From the NCBI GenBank assembly GCA_910577235.1, contig CAJTMX010000022.1:4858-68857 (forward strand): DNA of 64,000 bases, read 5' to 3'. Below are positions 9,529 through 18,757 of the stretch, in pieces; position 1 is the stretch's first letter; every line of letters begins with the position of its first letter. The notes below the pieces were generated by a model that was not told the origin of the DNA, searched no databases, and was given only the letters and a program-made list of their open reading frames with translations. This DNA comes from an uncultured Acetatifactor sp. (lineage in GTDB: Bacteria; Bacillota; Clostridia; Lachnospirales; Lachnospiraceae). A program made the position numbers and the translations under genes.

Positions 9529-10149
9529 ATGGGCAATCTGATACCAGCTGTAATCGATGCCGATTTTTTTAATACAGCAACTCAAAATGAGCGTGGAACG
9601 GGTCTGTTTTTACGGATCATGCATGACTTAAATCTACATCCGGTTATGCATCGTTTTGTAGCCGATACTGAATTAAAGAGCAATTCCTTTCTGCCGGACT
9701 TGATAGAGTCTGATCAACTCACTGTACTCGACTACGAGGATTATTTGTTATGCGATCAGGAAAAACAAGAATATGAGGAATATTTCCATGAGGCATTTGA
9801 AAAAATAAACCATTTTGCCTTTCCCAAAGACAAGGATATATACAATTATGCGTCACCGCGTGAAAATCTTGGCGAGCTCCGGTCACTTTATATGGCTATG
9901 AAAAAAAATTACCCCTATTTCATGTCTAATGACGGCGGCTCCAGACTTCTTGCAAAGACTTTTTTCTCCAATAGACATAAAATAGACGTTAAGTCCCTAT
10001 ATGACGCACTGATTCAATGTAAAGATACGGGAACTCATCTGACCTGGAAAGATATCAGTCCCACCGTAACAATCGCCCTGCGTTCCCGTCAGGATAGGAT
10101 AAAAAATCTCAAGAGCCTTTATCATACCGATACACCTGCGGATACATAA
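9529..10149 (+). CDS. PIN-domain-like protein in IrrE operon
   Basis: The 206-residue protein fits a PIN nuclease fold in outline: VIDADFF with Asp10/Asp12 at the N-terminus, Glu116 in LGELRSLYMA, and Asp135 in FMSNDGGSRLLAK, the spacing in which PIN domains place their metal-binding acids. An acidic helical insert at about residues 60-110 is larger than in VapC toxins. It follows the protease gene by 2 bp. I infer a possible RNase effector held in a regulator-protease-effector operon, but sequence similarity to known PIN toxins is only by motif, so the assignment is tentative. Confidence 0.6.
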   Translation: MGNLIPAVIDADFFNTATQNERGTGLFLRIMHDLNLHPVMHRFVADTELKSNSFLPDLIESDQLTVLDYEDYLLCDQEKQEYEEYFHEAFEKINHFAFPKDKDIYNYASPRENLGELRSLYMAMKKNYPYFMSNDGGSRLLAKTFFSNRHKIDVKSLYDALIQCKDTGTHLTWKDISPTVTIALRSRQDRIKNLKSLYHTDTPADT

Positions 10150-10173
10150 CACAGGGCTTTCTTGTCCGGCAAA

Positions 10174-11628
10174 TCATCTCTGTCTCCAAGTCGTTCTGGA
10201 AAACAATATTAATATGGGGAATATCTCCAATCTCCCGGCCAGCATATCCCATATCAGCACCAGCTTGGAAAATATACTGTAAGAGGCAAAATTACAGGTG
10301 GGACCCACTGCCTCGAAACCGGGACCGATATTGTTAAAACAGGCCAATACCGCTGAAAGGTTGGTGGTTATGGAAAAACCGTCCACCGAGATCAACAGGA
10401 AACTGGCAAGGATGATCATAACATAGGCTGCCACATAGGTATTGGTATTGGCCAGTACTTTCTCATCCACCGTCTGCCCGTTCATCCGCACTACCTGCAC
10501 CCGCTGGGGACGGATCAGCTGGCGGACACTGCGCAGCATGTTCTTTACCACCAGCAAGGCCCTGCCGCATTTAAAACCGCCTCCCGTGCTGCCCGCGCAG
10601 GCACCAATGACCATCAAAAACAGCAAAATAGCTTTGGACAGACCGGGCCATAAGTCAAAATCCGTAGTGGCATACCCTGTAGTAGTTATGATACTGGCTA
10701 CCTGAAAGGCCGTATGTCTCACAGTCTCCTCCAACGTACCGTAAAAACCTCTCAGATTCCATACGATCAACAGAATACTGGCCAGTATGATCCCCAGATA
10801 GACCCGAAGTTCCTCATCCTTAAATACGCTTTTCACCTGACGTAACAGCAGCAGATAATAGCAACTGAAATTCACTCCGAACAACAGCATAAACACCGTA
10901 CAGACATTCTGCAGATAGGGACTATACCCCGCGATGCTGTCGCCCTTGATACCAAATCCGCCCGTGCCGGCAGTGCCAAAAGCCGTACATATGGCGTCAA
11001 ACACCGGCATATCCCCTATCAGCAGAAAGATCACATTCAAGACAGTCAGTACAATATAAAGCACGTACAGGATCTGAGCCGTCTGTTTCATCTTCGGCAC
11101 CAGCTTGCCCACATTAGGCCCGGGGCTTTCCGCCCGCAGCAGATGCATGGTAAAACCGCTGCCCCCCTGTCCCTCAGTGGGAATAGCCAGCAGGAACACC
11201 AATACTCCCATTCCCCCCAGCCAATGGCTGAAACTCCGCCAATACAGGATTCCATAGGGAAGACCTTCTATCTGTTCCAGAATGGAAGCTCCCGTGGTGG
11301 TAAAACCGGATACCATCTCGAACAGGGCATCCACGTAATTGGGAATCGCCCCTGACAGAAAGAAGGGCAGGCAGCCCAGCAGACTCATGATCAGCCACCC
11401 CAGTCCTACACACACCAATCCTTCCTTTGCAAAAAAGCTTTTCTTTGCCCGGCGGCACAACAGACGCAGCAGCATCCCCGCTCCCCACAGGATCAGAATA
11501 GTCACCGCAAAACCCATAGCGGAGCTTTGCTCCTTCTTACACAGACTGATAATAAGAGCAGGAATCATAAATACGCTCTCCACCACCAAGAGCAGCCCAA
11601 TAAACTTACCCATCATCTTGTAATTCAT
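10174..11628 (-). CDS. trkH: Trk potassium uptake protein, membrane subunit TrkH
   Basis: The 484-residue polytopic membrane protein has the four selectivity-filter repeats of the TrkH/KtrB superfamily: GFTTTGAS, GTAGTGGFGI, ITTTGYATTDF and NNIGPGFEAVGP. The intramembrane-loop region STGGGFKCGR is also present. It forms the K+ pore in the cell membrane, gated by the cytosolic TrkA ring. Its start is 17 bp downstream of the trkA stop, so the two form an operon. Length is normal for TrkH. Confidence 0.93.
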   Translation of the reverse strand: MNYKMMGKFIGLLLVVESVFMIPALIISLCKKEQSSAMGFAVTILILWGAGMLLRLLCRRAKKSFFAKEGLVCVGLGWLIMSLLGCLPFFLSGAIPNYVDALFEMVSGFTTTGASILEQIEGLPYGILYWRSFSHWLGGMGVLVFLLAIPTEGQGGSGFTMHLLRAESPGPNVGKLVPKMKQTAQILYVLYIVLTVLNVIFLLIGDMPVFDAICTAFGTAGTGGFGIKGDSIAGYSPYLQNVCTVFMLLFGVNFSCYYLLLLRQVKSVFKDEELRVYLGIILASILLIVWNLRGFYGTLEETVRHTAFQVASIITTTGYATTDFDLWPGLSKAILLFLMVIGACAGSTGGGFKCGRALLVVKNMLRSVRQLIRPQRVQVVRMNGQTVDEKVLANTNTYVAAYVMIILASFLLISVDGFSITTNLSAVLACFNNIGPGFEAVGPTCNFASYSIFSKLVLIWDMLAGRLEIFPILILFSRTTWRQR

Positions 11629-11645
11629 TGTCGTTTCAATCCTCT

Positions 11646-13004
11646 TTATTCAAAAATGTCATTCAACTGATAAATTACTCTGTCTCCATTGGTCACGATG
11701 ATCACTGTATCACCCCGCGCAAAAGAGGAGTCACCATTGGGGATCTCCTGTTGTACACCCTTTGTGATGCAGGCCACCAGCACGTTTTTCTTGATCTTAA
11801 GCTGTTTAAGCGGTTCCCCACAGTGCCGGGTGTGCTCGTCCACCAAAAACTCCATGGCCTCGGCCTGGCCATCCGCTATGGAGTACACGGTTTTGGCCGC
11901 GCCCGTCTGATTCTGCATGGCCCGCACATAGCGGACAATGGTGTTGCAGCACAGTTCCTTGGGACTGATGATGCTGCCCAGCGACAGATTATCCAAAATA
12001 TTTTTATTGTTGATGCGTCCCAGTTTCGTAATGATCTGCGGTACGCCGCAACTGCTGCCGTAGAGAGAGATGATCATATTCAGTTCGTCTATACCGGTCA
12101 GCGTAGCCAGCGCATCGCAGGACGCGATCCCCTCGCTTTCCAGCAAAAGTTCGCTGCTGGCGTCTCCCTGGGTGATCTCGGCATGTGGCAGCATACTGGC
12201 CAGATCCACGCAGCGCTTGGGGTCCTGCTCCACGATCTGTATGGATATTCCGCTTTTCTCCAGCTGCTTAGCCAGATAGATCGTAACCCGCCCGCCGCCG
12301 CACACCAGCACTCGTTTGACCTTGTGGGTGATGATTCCCAGATTGTGCAGCAAAGTGGCCAGCTCATTGCTGGGAGCCGTCACAAAGATCCGGTCCCCCT
12401 CCCGAAGCACAAAATTTCCGTCCGGGGCCACCGCCTTGCCGTCCCGCAACACGGTACACACCAGAATCTTGCATTTGACGATACCGTTCATATCGTTCAG
12501 CGCCACGTCGCAGAGCTTGCTCTGCTCGTTCAGCTTAAGCTCCACCAGCTCCACTCTGCCGCGGGCAAAAGTATCCCGTTTCAGGAATCCGGGATATTTC
12601 AGCAGCCTGCTGATCTCGATTGCCGCCTGACGCTCAGGGTTCACCGCCATGGACAGGCCGAACATATCCCGCATCTTGTAAATCTGCTGCGTATACTCCG
12701 GATTGCGCACCCGGGCAATGGTATGAAGCCGGGGATTCATGGCGTGAGCCGTCATACAGCATAGCAGGTTGATCTCATCCTCTCCCGCCATGGCTATCAG
12801 AAGATCCGCCTCCTTAATCCCCGCCTGCTTTAACACATCCATGGTAGCGCAATTCCCATGTATCACCATAACGTCATACCGGTCCTGGGTATTCTCCAAC
12901 ACTCTGGGGTTGGAGTCTACCAACGTCAGATCATGTCCTTCCATAGCGAGCTGCCGGGTCAATGTAGCCCCCATCTTGCCGTTTCCTGCAACAATTATAT
13001 TCAC
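11646..13004 (-). CDS. trkA: Trk potassium uptake regulator TrkA
   Basis: The 452-residue cytosolic protein has two RCK units in tandem, as in full-length TrkA. The first starts with the NAD-binding loop VAGNGKMGATL, the second (from about residue 230) with VCGGGRVTIYLAK, whose glycine motif is less complete. Each RCK-N is followed by an RCK-C subdomain, for example near LREGDRIFVTAP and ARGDTVIIVTNG. TrkA binds NAD(H)/ATP and controls the TrkH channel encoded directly downstream. Confidence 0.93.
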   Translation of the reverse strand: MNIIVAGNGKMGATLTRQLAMEGHDLTLVDSNPRVLENTQDRYDVMVIHGNCATMDVLKQAGIKEADLLIAMAGEDEINLLCCMTAHAMNPRLHTIARVRNPEYTQQIYKMRDMFGLSMAVNPERQAAIEISRLLKYPGFLKRDTFARGRVELVELKLNEQSKLCDVALNDMNGIVKCKILVCTVLRDGKAVAPDGNFVLREGDRIFVTAPSNELATLLHNLGIITHKVKRVLVCGGGRVTIYLAKQLEKSGISIQIVEQDPKRCVDLASMLPHAEITQGDASSELLLESEGIASCDALATLTGIDELNMIISLYGSSCGVPQIITKLGRINNKNILDNLSLGSIISPKELCCNTIVRYVRAMQNQTGAAKTVYSIADGQAEAMEFLVDEHTRHCGEPLKQLKIKKNVLVACITKGVQQEIPNGDSSFARGDTVIIVTNGDRVIYQLNDIFE

Positions 13005-13135
13005 AGCCTTACCTCCATTTTAAGTTCAGCCTTTATCTTCCCGCTGCCATACCCAGCAGGGAAATCCCTGTCCACAATACGGCCGGCGATTTCCTTGGGT
13101 GCTCTCCAGACAAACGCTGTTTTGTTCCGCCTCCG

Positions 13136-14518
13136 TCACCCCAGAGTCGCGGACATCATATCCCGTACCAGGGCCTGTACATCTTCCCTTGTTGCCCTGC
13201 CTTTAACCAGGGGATCATTCATAAACGCCTCTGTCACCGTTTCCACATCCCTATTGTCCCCCAGCGTTACCTGCATAATACGATTATGGTTCTCCAGATG
13301 AGGTAAAATAAGTTGGCGCACCGGATCGGGAACACTGCCTGCAAGCACCGGACGTATAGCATCCCTCTCAAATACTGCGTTGGTCTCCACCACCGCGTCC
13401 GGGGGAAGATTGGCAATCTGACCGCCTCTGTTGGGGATATTTACATTGCTCACCACCCGCTCCAGGCCACAGAGCGCTTTGATCAGCAGAATACCTTCCT
13501 CTCCCGTGGGTTCCAGCTTTATTTCCTCCTCACCGCTCACCAGCCTGCGGCTGCGCGCCTTGCGCCTTTGCAGGTCTTCTTTTCTCCAGGCCACGGTTGT
13601 CAGCCCAAACTTCCAGTCCGCCACGGTCTGAGGGTCCTTCAGATACAATTCTCCTGGCATAAACTCCGCCAGATGACGGTCTCCCGCCGCCGCGATCAGG
13701 CCGTAACGTCTGAACAGGTCCATTTTAACACGATGGGCGCAGGCAAATGTAGAGTTCATCCAATGGTTATCTTTTTCCTCAAAACCCTCCTCATAGTGGG
13801 TTTCCACATACCTTCTGTATACCGGGAACAAATCAATCCCCTTATAGCCGGCATAGTCAAACCAGGTAAAATGATTGATCCCCAACACATTGACAAGGAT
13901 ATCCCGCCGGTCTATGGGGCCGCATCCCAATTCCCGCTCCGCGATGGCCGCCAGAACCTTTTGGGTTCCAAACACCTCATGGCAGCAGCCAAAGGCTTTG
14001 ATACCAGGAAATACCTGATACAGCGATTTTACACACAGGGACATGGGATTGGTATAGTTGATGACCCAGGCCTGCGGACAGTATTTCCTAATGGCCTCTC
14101 CAAACTCCATGAACATCGGCAATGTGCGCAGAGCGCGTATCATGCCTCCCGGCCCCGCCGTATCCCCTACAGACTGATAGATGCCAAGCCGCTCCGGCAA
14201 GTGTACATCCGTCTCCATCTCGTCAAAAGTTTTGGGCAGAATGGAAATCACCACAAAGTCCGCTCCCTCCAGTGCCTCCTGTAGCGTTGCCTTTACAGTA
14301 TAATCCCATTTTCCGGGGACATCCTGCCGCTGTTTCAGACGGTTTCCGATAATCTCATTGGCTTTTGCCGCCTCCATGTCTATATCATACAGACATATCG
14401 TCCCGCTGACGCGGGAATCCATGGCAAGGTCTGTCATAAATGTCCAGGCCCATCCCCTGGAGCCGCCGCCTATAAATGCAATCCGAATATCCTCTGCCCT
14501 GTCCTCCTGATATCTCAT
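13136..14518 (-). CDS. Glycoside hydrolase family 4 (alpha-galactosidase-like)
   Basis: The 460-residue protein carries the GH4 signatures: NAD-binding IGGGSRGWAW at the N-terminus, NYTNPMSLCVK, GCCHEVFG with the metal-binding Cys, and VLGINHFTWF with the metal-binding His. GH4 enzymes cleave glycosides by an NAD+- and Mn2+-dependent redox-elimination route in the cytosol. The sequence is closer in feel to the alpha-galactosidase/alpha-galacturonidase (MelA/LplD) branch than to 6-phospho-glucosidases, but the substrate is not certain. No transporter gene lies beside it. It is a single gene between trkA and an NlpC/P60 gene. Confidence 0.85.
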   Translation of the reverse strand: MRYQEDRAEDIRIAFIGGGSRGWAWTFMTDLAMDSRVSGTICLYDIDMEAAKANEIIGNRLKQRQDVPGKWDYTVKATLQEALEGADFVVISILPKTFDEMETDVHLPERLGIYQSVGDTAGPGGMIRALRTLPMFMEFGEAIRKYCPQAWVINYTNPMSLCVKSLYQVFPGIKAFGCCHEVFGTQKVLAAIAERELGCGPIDRRDILVNVLGINHFTWFDYAGYKGIDLFPVYRRYVETHYEEGFEEKDNHWMNSTFACAHRVKMDLFRRYGLIAAAGDRHLAEFMPGELYLKDPQTVADWKFGLTTVAWRKEDLQRRKARSRRLVSGEEEIKLEPTGEEGILLIKALCGLERVVSNVNIPNRGGQIANLPPDAVVETNAVFERDAIRPVLAGSVPDPVRQLILPHLENHNRIMQVTLGDNRDVETVTEAFMNDPLVKGRATREDVQALVRDMMSATLG

Positions 14519-14656
14519 CTTCTCTTACCTCCCTGCCATGGCCTGCCATTTTTTCTGACACCCAATGGGCGAGAGGCGCGGATCATCCGGAGAATGACCG
14601 CACCTCTTACACATGTTAATATTTTCTGCCCTGTAAGCAGAACTTCCGTCTAAAGA

Positions 14657-15901
14657 TTAAAGTATACGCCGCACAGCAAGGATGGTCCGGTAGTTGGCGT
14701 TACCCACCTTGATACCTGTTCTCTGAGTACTGGCATGTACGATCTTGCCGCCGCCTATGTACAGAGCCACATGCCCTTCATAGCAGATCAGGTCTCCGGG
14801 CTGGGCCTCGCTGTAGTCCACGGCGCGTCCGGCACTTCTCTGTGAATAGGAGGTCCGGGAAATGTCATAACCATAATCCATATACACACGGTAGGTAAAG
14901 CCGGAGCAATCTGCCCCTTGCGTAAGGCTGGTGCCTCCCGCCACATAGGGATTACCCACAAACTGTAGGGCATACTTAGCAATCTGCTTGCCCTTATCGC
15001 TTCCTGCCGCATTATCTACATAGGAGCTGTAATTGGTATTGTTCGTAACCTGGGGAGGGTTCTTGGCCGCCGCAGCCAGCGCCGCCTGACGGCGTCTCTC
15101 TGCCTCTTTTTTGCGTTCCTCCTCCTTCAGCTTTTTCAGCTGGTTCCTCTCCTGCTGCAGCAGAGCCTTGGTCGCCGCGGCTTCCTGTCTGGCCCTGGCG
15201 ATCTGTGTTGCAAAATTGTCGGACTGTTCCTGAAGCTTGGCCACCAGCTCATCGCAATATTCCTTCTGCGTCTCCATCTCCGCCTTGTCGTTCTCGAGAC
15301 CCTCTCTGTCGGCCTCCAGCGCAGCTTTATCAGCCTCCAACTTCTCCCAAAGATCATGCACTTCCTTACGGGTGGCCTCATACTGGTCCAGCATCTGCTG
15401 GTTGTAGGCGCTGACGCTCTCCGCATAGGTGACTCTGTTGAGCATATCGCTGAAACTGGAATTGTTCAGCAACATATTCATCCAGGTTTCCTCACCCGTC
15501 TCATACATAAACTGAATCTGCAGCGCCATGGCGGCAGCTTGATCCTCCTCACGCTGCAAAGCCTCCTCATAAGCCTGCTGGGTCAGCACGATATCCTCCT
15601 CTTTCTGGGCGATATCCCTCTTTTTCTGGGCAATATCCTCCTCCAGGATATCGATGCTGGCCAGGATATTGATGATCTCCGCATTCAGATCCTCCATCTG
15701 TTCCTCCAACAGGTCCTGCTGATCTTCCATATCGGAAATATTGCCGTTGATCTCATCCAACTGATTCTGGGTGTTTTCAATGGCATTCTCCACATCCTTA
15801 ATGGTTGTAGCCCAGGTTTCCATCGTGGCTCCTGACAGAGTAGCCAGCAGTAACGCCGCCACCGTCACGGTTATCATACACTTTTTCACTCCGGACCTCA
15901 T
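14657..15901 (-). CDS. Secreted coiled-coil NlpC/P60 peptidoglycan hydrolase
   Basis: The 414-residue protein has a signal peptide (first 31 residues, ending near ETWA), a long coiled coil at about 35-270 like PcsB or CwlO, a short linker, and a C-terminal NlpC/P60 domain from about 300. The catalytic Cys is in GADCSGFTYRVY and the His in EGHVALYIGGG. Such enzymes cleave D-Glu-gamma-DAP type bonds in the wall, and the coiled coil usually docks to FtsEX for control of cell division or elongation. ftsEX is not in this window. An antisense frame across the coiled coil is an artefact. Confidence 0.9.
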   Translation of the reverse strand: MRSGVKKCMITVTVAALLLATLSGATMETWATTIKDVENAIENTQNQLDEINGNISDMEDQQDLLEEQMEDLNAEIINILASIDILEEDIAQKKRDIAQKEEDIVLTQQAYEEALQREEDQAAAMALQIQFMYETGEETWMNMLLNNSSFSDMLNRVTYAESVSAYNQQMLDQYEATRKEVHDLWEKLEADKAALEADREGLENDKAEMETQKEYCDELVAKLQEQSDNFATQIARARQEAAATKALLQQERNQLKKLKEEERKKEAERRRQAALAAAAKNPPQVTNNTNYSSYVDNAAGSDKGKQIAKYALQFVGNPYVAGGTSLTQGADCSGFTYRVYMDYGYDISRTSYSQRSAGRAVDYSEAQPGDLICYEGHVALYIGGGKIVHASTQRTGIKVGNANYRTILAVRRIL

Positions 15902-15942
15902 CCTTACACAAGCTCCTTTCCTCTTCCGATCCTCTCAGGCAA

Positions 15943-17334
15943 TCACAGTTCGCAGTTATTAACTGTTCTGGGGAACGGGATCACGTCTCGGATGTTGCCC
16001 ATACCCGTGAGGTACATGACGCATCTCTCAAATCCCAATCCGAATCCGGCATGCCGGGCGGAACCGTAGCGGCGCAGATCCAGATAAAAACCGTAATCCT
16101 CCTTGTTGAGGCCCATCTCCTCCATGCGGCGCTCCAGTACCTCAAGCTGATCCTCACGCTGGCTGCCGCCGATGATCTCCCCGATACCGGGCACCAGACA
16201 GTCCATCGCCGCCACGGTCTTGCCATCCTCGTTGAGTTTCATATAAAACGCCTTTATCTCCTTGGGATAATCCGTCACAAATACCGGGCGCTTGAATTCC
16301 TGCTCCGTCAGATATCTCTCATGCTCTGTCTGGAGATCGCATCCCCAGAATACCTTATAGTCAAATTGGTCGTTATGTTTCTCCAATATCTCAATGGCCT
16401 GGGTATAGGTCACATGCGCAAAATCGGAGTTCACCACATGCTCAAGCCGTTCGAGCAGCCCCTTATCCACGAACTGGTTAAAGAACGCCATCTCCTCCGG
16501 CGCGTTCTCCAAAACATAGCGAATAATGTATTTCAGCATGCTTTCCGCAAGCATCATATCATCCTTCAGATCGGCAAAAGCCATCTCCGGCTCGATCATC
16601 CAGAATTCCGCCGCATGCCGTGTGGTGTTGGAATTCTCCGCCCGGAAAGTAGGACCAAAGGTATAGATATTCTTAAAAGCCATGGCAAAAGTCTCGCCGT
16701 TGAGCTGGCCGCTCACCGTCAGGTTGGTAGGCTTTCCAAAGAAATCCTGCCCAAAGTCAATGTCGCCCTCCGCAGTCTTGGGTACGTCCTTAAGGTCCAG
16801 AGTCGTCACCTGGAACATCTCTCCCGCTCCCTCGCAGTCACTGCCGGTGATCAGCGGCGTATGCACATACACAAAACCTCTCTCCTGAAAGAAACTGTGG
16901 ATCGCATAGGCGATGAGAGACCGCACCCTGAACACCGCCTGAAAAGTGTTGGTACGGGGGCGCAAATGAGAGATCGTGCGCAGATATTCAAAGCTGTGAC
17001 GCTTTTTCTGAAGGGGATAATCCGCTCCGGAGGGGCCTTCCACCGTCACCTCGGCCGCCTGCATCTCAAAAGGCTGCTTAGCGTCCGGCGTGAGCACGAT
17101 CGTACCCCGGATGATCAGCGCCGCACCCACATTCACCTTGCAGAGTTCTGCGAAATTATCCAATTTTTCTCCGTATACTACCTGTAGTGGCTCAAAAAAA
17201 GTACCGTCGTTAATCACAAGGAAACCAAAGTTCTTGGAATCACGGTTGTTCCTGACCCAGCCGCCCACTGTGATCTCTTTGTCCGCATAGTCCGCCGGAC
17301 TGCGGTAAATTGCCTTGATTTCTGTTAACTCCAT
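15943..17334 (-). CDS. asnS: Asparagine--tRNA ligase
   Basis: The 463-residue protein begins with an OB-fold anticodon-binding domain ([20 protein letters not shown]) and continues as a class II catalytic core with [15 protein letters not shown] (motif 1 region), [21 protein letters not shown] (motif 2) and [15 protein letters not shown] (motif 3). It charges tRNA-Asn in the cytosol. I chose the ATG at 17334 because AGGAGGAG precedes it; the frame stays open upstream to 17484 but that part overlaps a structured leader. No T-box consensus is visible in the leader. Confidence 0.93.
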   Translation of the reverse strand: MELTEIKAIYRSPADYADKEITVGGWVRNNRDSKNFGFLVINDGTFFEPLQVVYGEKLDNFAELCKVNVGAALIIRGTIVLTPDAKQPFEMQAAEVTVEGPSGADYPLQKKRHSFEYLRTISHLRPRTNTFQAVFRVRSLIAYAIHSFFQERGFVYVHTPLITGSDCEGAGEMFQVTTLDLKDVPKTAEGDIDFGQDFFGKPTNLTVSGQLNGETFAMAFKNIYTFGPTFRAENSNTTRHAAEFWMIEPEMAFADLKDDMMLAESMLKYIIRYVLENAPEEMAFFNQFVDKGLLERLEHVVNSDFAHVTYTQAIEILEKHNDQFDYKVFWGCDLQTEHERYLTEQEFKRPVFVTDYPKEIKAFYMKLNEDGKTVAAMDCLVPGIGEIIGGSQREDQLEVLERRMEEMGLNKEDYGFYLDLRRYGSARHAGFGLGFERCVMYLTGMGNIRDVIPFPRTVNNCEL

Positions 17335-17345
17335 GATTATTCTCC

Positions 17346-17475
17346 TCCTAAATATATGTTCCGCATACCCCCTATTTCCGAAAATACATCCTTTCCATAA
17401 CACGGCCGGTATGTATTTCGGGCTCTGTTTAGGCGTATGCTGTTTTAGAGGTTCGTCGGAACCTCCCTTCCGCAT
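17346..17475 (-). promoter_or_regulatory. Structured leader of asnS with repeated motif
   Basis: On the minus strand, 17475-17446 carries a motif with the hairpin AGGTTCCGACGAACCT that recurs at 20568-20597. It is followed by a long hairpin: GCATACGCC (17440-17432) pairs with GGGGTATGC (17371-17363), and inside CCGAAATACATACC (17421-17408) pairs with GGATGTATTTTCGG (17391-17378). The ribosome binding site follows directly. The same stretch reads as an open frame fused to asnS, so a leader peptide cannot be excluded. Role unknown; attenuation or mRNA stability is possible. Confidence 0.5.
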
Positions 17476-17480
17476 TGTCC

Positions 17481-18527
17481 TCAATATTCCGTGATCTGTG
17501 CATTCTGTGTCAGGAATTCCAGCACTTTTTCAAACATGAAATATTCTCTGTATTCCTCCCTGTCCAACTCTCCCAGAAATTCCTCCACAGACGCGTAGCC
17601 TCCCTGCGCCGCGTACTGCTCCAGTGTCTCCTGTAGTTCCTCATCGGATATATTCAGATTTTCCGCGTTTGCCACCGCCTGAAAGGCCAGACTCTGCTTG
17701 GCCGCCTCCTGCGCGTACTGATCCAAAAAGGTCTCCGCGTCCATCCCATAATTGTACATGCAATACGTATTGATATCCACTCCCTGAGCGGCGCAGTCCG
17801 CCTCCATGCCTTCCCGTACATTGTCCCGGTATCTCTGCACCACCGCCTCGGGAATCTCCTGGAACACACAGCCTGCTACCAGATTATCCACCACTTTGCT
17901 CTCCAATGTCCTCTGATAAGTACTCCGCGCGTTGCTCTCCAGATAATCACGCACAAACTGCCGCATTTCCTCCACTGTGTTGATATCGTCAATCCCCAGC
18001 CTCGCCACAACTTCGTCACTATATTCGGTAGGATAAATAAAGTTCACGGTTACGGTAAATACCACAGCCTGTCCTGCCAGCTCCGCGTTGCCGTAATTCT
18101 CCGGAAATAATAGCTCCAGATCTCTGGTTTCTCCGGGCGCAGCTCCGATCAGTCCGTCCTCGAACCCCGGAATGAAATGTCCGGAGCCTATCTCCAACTG
18201 CGCGCCGCTGTCTGTACCGCCCGCAAAGGCCACGCCGTCCTTCTTTCCCTCATAGTCGATATTGACGGTATCTCCCGCAACCACCTGGCGGTCCGTAATA
18301 CCCATATCCGGTGTGACACTGTCCAGATACAAGGCCTTAAACAATTCTTCTATCTGCGCCTCATCCACATCAGCGGACGGCAGCTGCGCGGGAAGTCCCG
18401 TATATTCCCCCAGCGTCACATATTTTTCCACTTTCATATCCTGCAGAGCGCCAGACTCTTTGCCGCAGCCGCCCAGCATAGCAACTGCCAGCAACGCAGT
18501 CAGCAAGATCACTATCCTCTTACTCAT
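17481..18527 (-). CDS. Trigger-factor-like FKBP foldase lipoprotein
   Basis: The 348-residue protein starts at the ATG at 18527 behind TAAGGAGG. A signal peptide ends in the lipobox MLGGC. Residues of about 90-190 form an FKBP-type PPIase domain ([37 protein letters not shown]). The rest matches the trigger factor C-terminal chaperone domain with its pair of long helices. The ribosome-binding N-terminal domain of trigger factor is absent. I infer an extracytoplasmic peptidyl-prolyl isomerase/chaperone for exported proteins. The upstream extension of the frame to 18704 has no supporting start. Confidence 0.85.
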   Translation of the reverse strand: MSKRIVILLTALLAVAMLGGCGKESGALQDMKVEKYVTLGEYTGLPAQLPSADVDEAQIEELFKALYLDSVTPDMGITDRQVVAGDTVNIDYEGKKDGVAFAGGTDSGAQLEIGSGHFIPGFEDGLIGAAPGETRDLELLFPENYGNAELAGQAVVFTVTVNFIYPTEYSDEVVARLGIDDINTVEEMRQFVRDYLESNARSTYQRTLESKVVDNLVAGCVFQEIPEAVVQRYRDNVREGMEADCAAQGVDINTYCMYNYGMDAETFLDQYAQEAAKQSLAFQAVANAENLNISDEELQETLEQYAAQGGYASVEEFLGELDREEYREYFMFEKVLEFLTQNAQITEY

Positions 18528-18694
18528 AATTTCCTCCTTAAAAAGATCTTCAATTCTTGAGATCCCGTATTCCGCCACATCCCTCGGCACTGCCGCGCGA
18601 AAATACCGTCCTGTCACAGACATCCATAAATGCACAACACATCGATAGAACTCCGCTTTTTTAACATAGACCGTTTGAGCGGAACATTTTATCC

Positions 18695-18722
18695 ATTCTA
18701 CCACAATTCAGCTATCAGTAAA
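18695..18722 (-). promoter_or_regulatory. Probable promoter of foldase gene
   Basis: On the minus strand TTTACT (18722-18717) and TAGAAT (18700-18695) are 16 bp apart, giving a leader of about 160 nt before the foldase start. Match to consensus is moderate. Confidence 0.4.
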
Positions 18723-18757
18723 AGCCTTACTTTCAAAATAAATTATTAAAAAAATAT

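Noticed and set aside
11628..12764. 378-codon plus-strand frame opposite trkA
   Set aside because: Antisense shadow of trkA; no start signal and no recognisable protein features.
17341..17480. T-box riboswitch upstream of asnS
   Set aside because: The region has hairpins, but I could not find the conserved T-box sequence or the specifier-loop arrangement.
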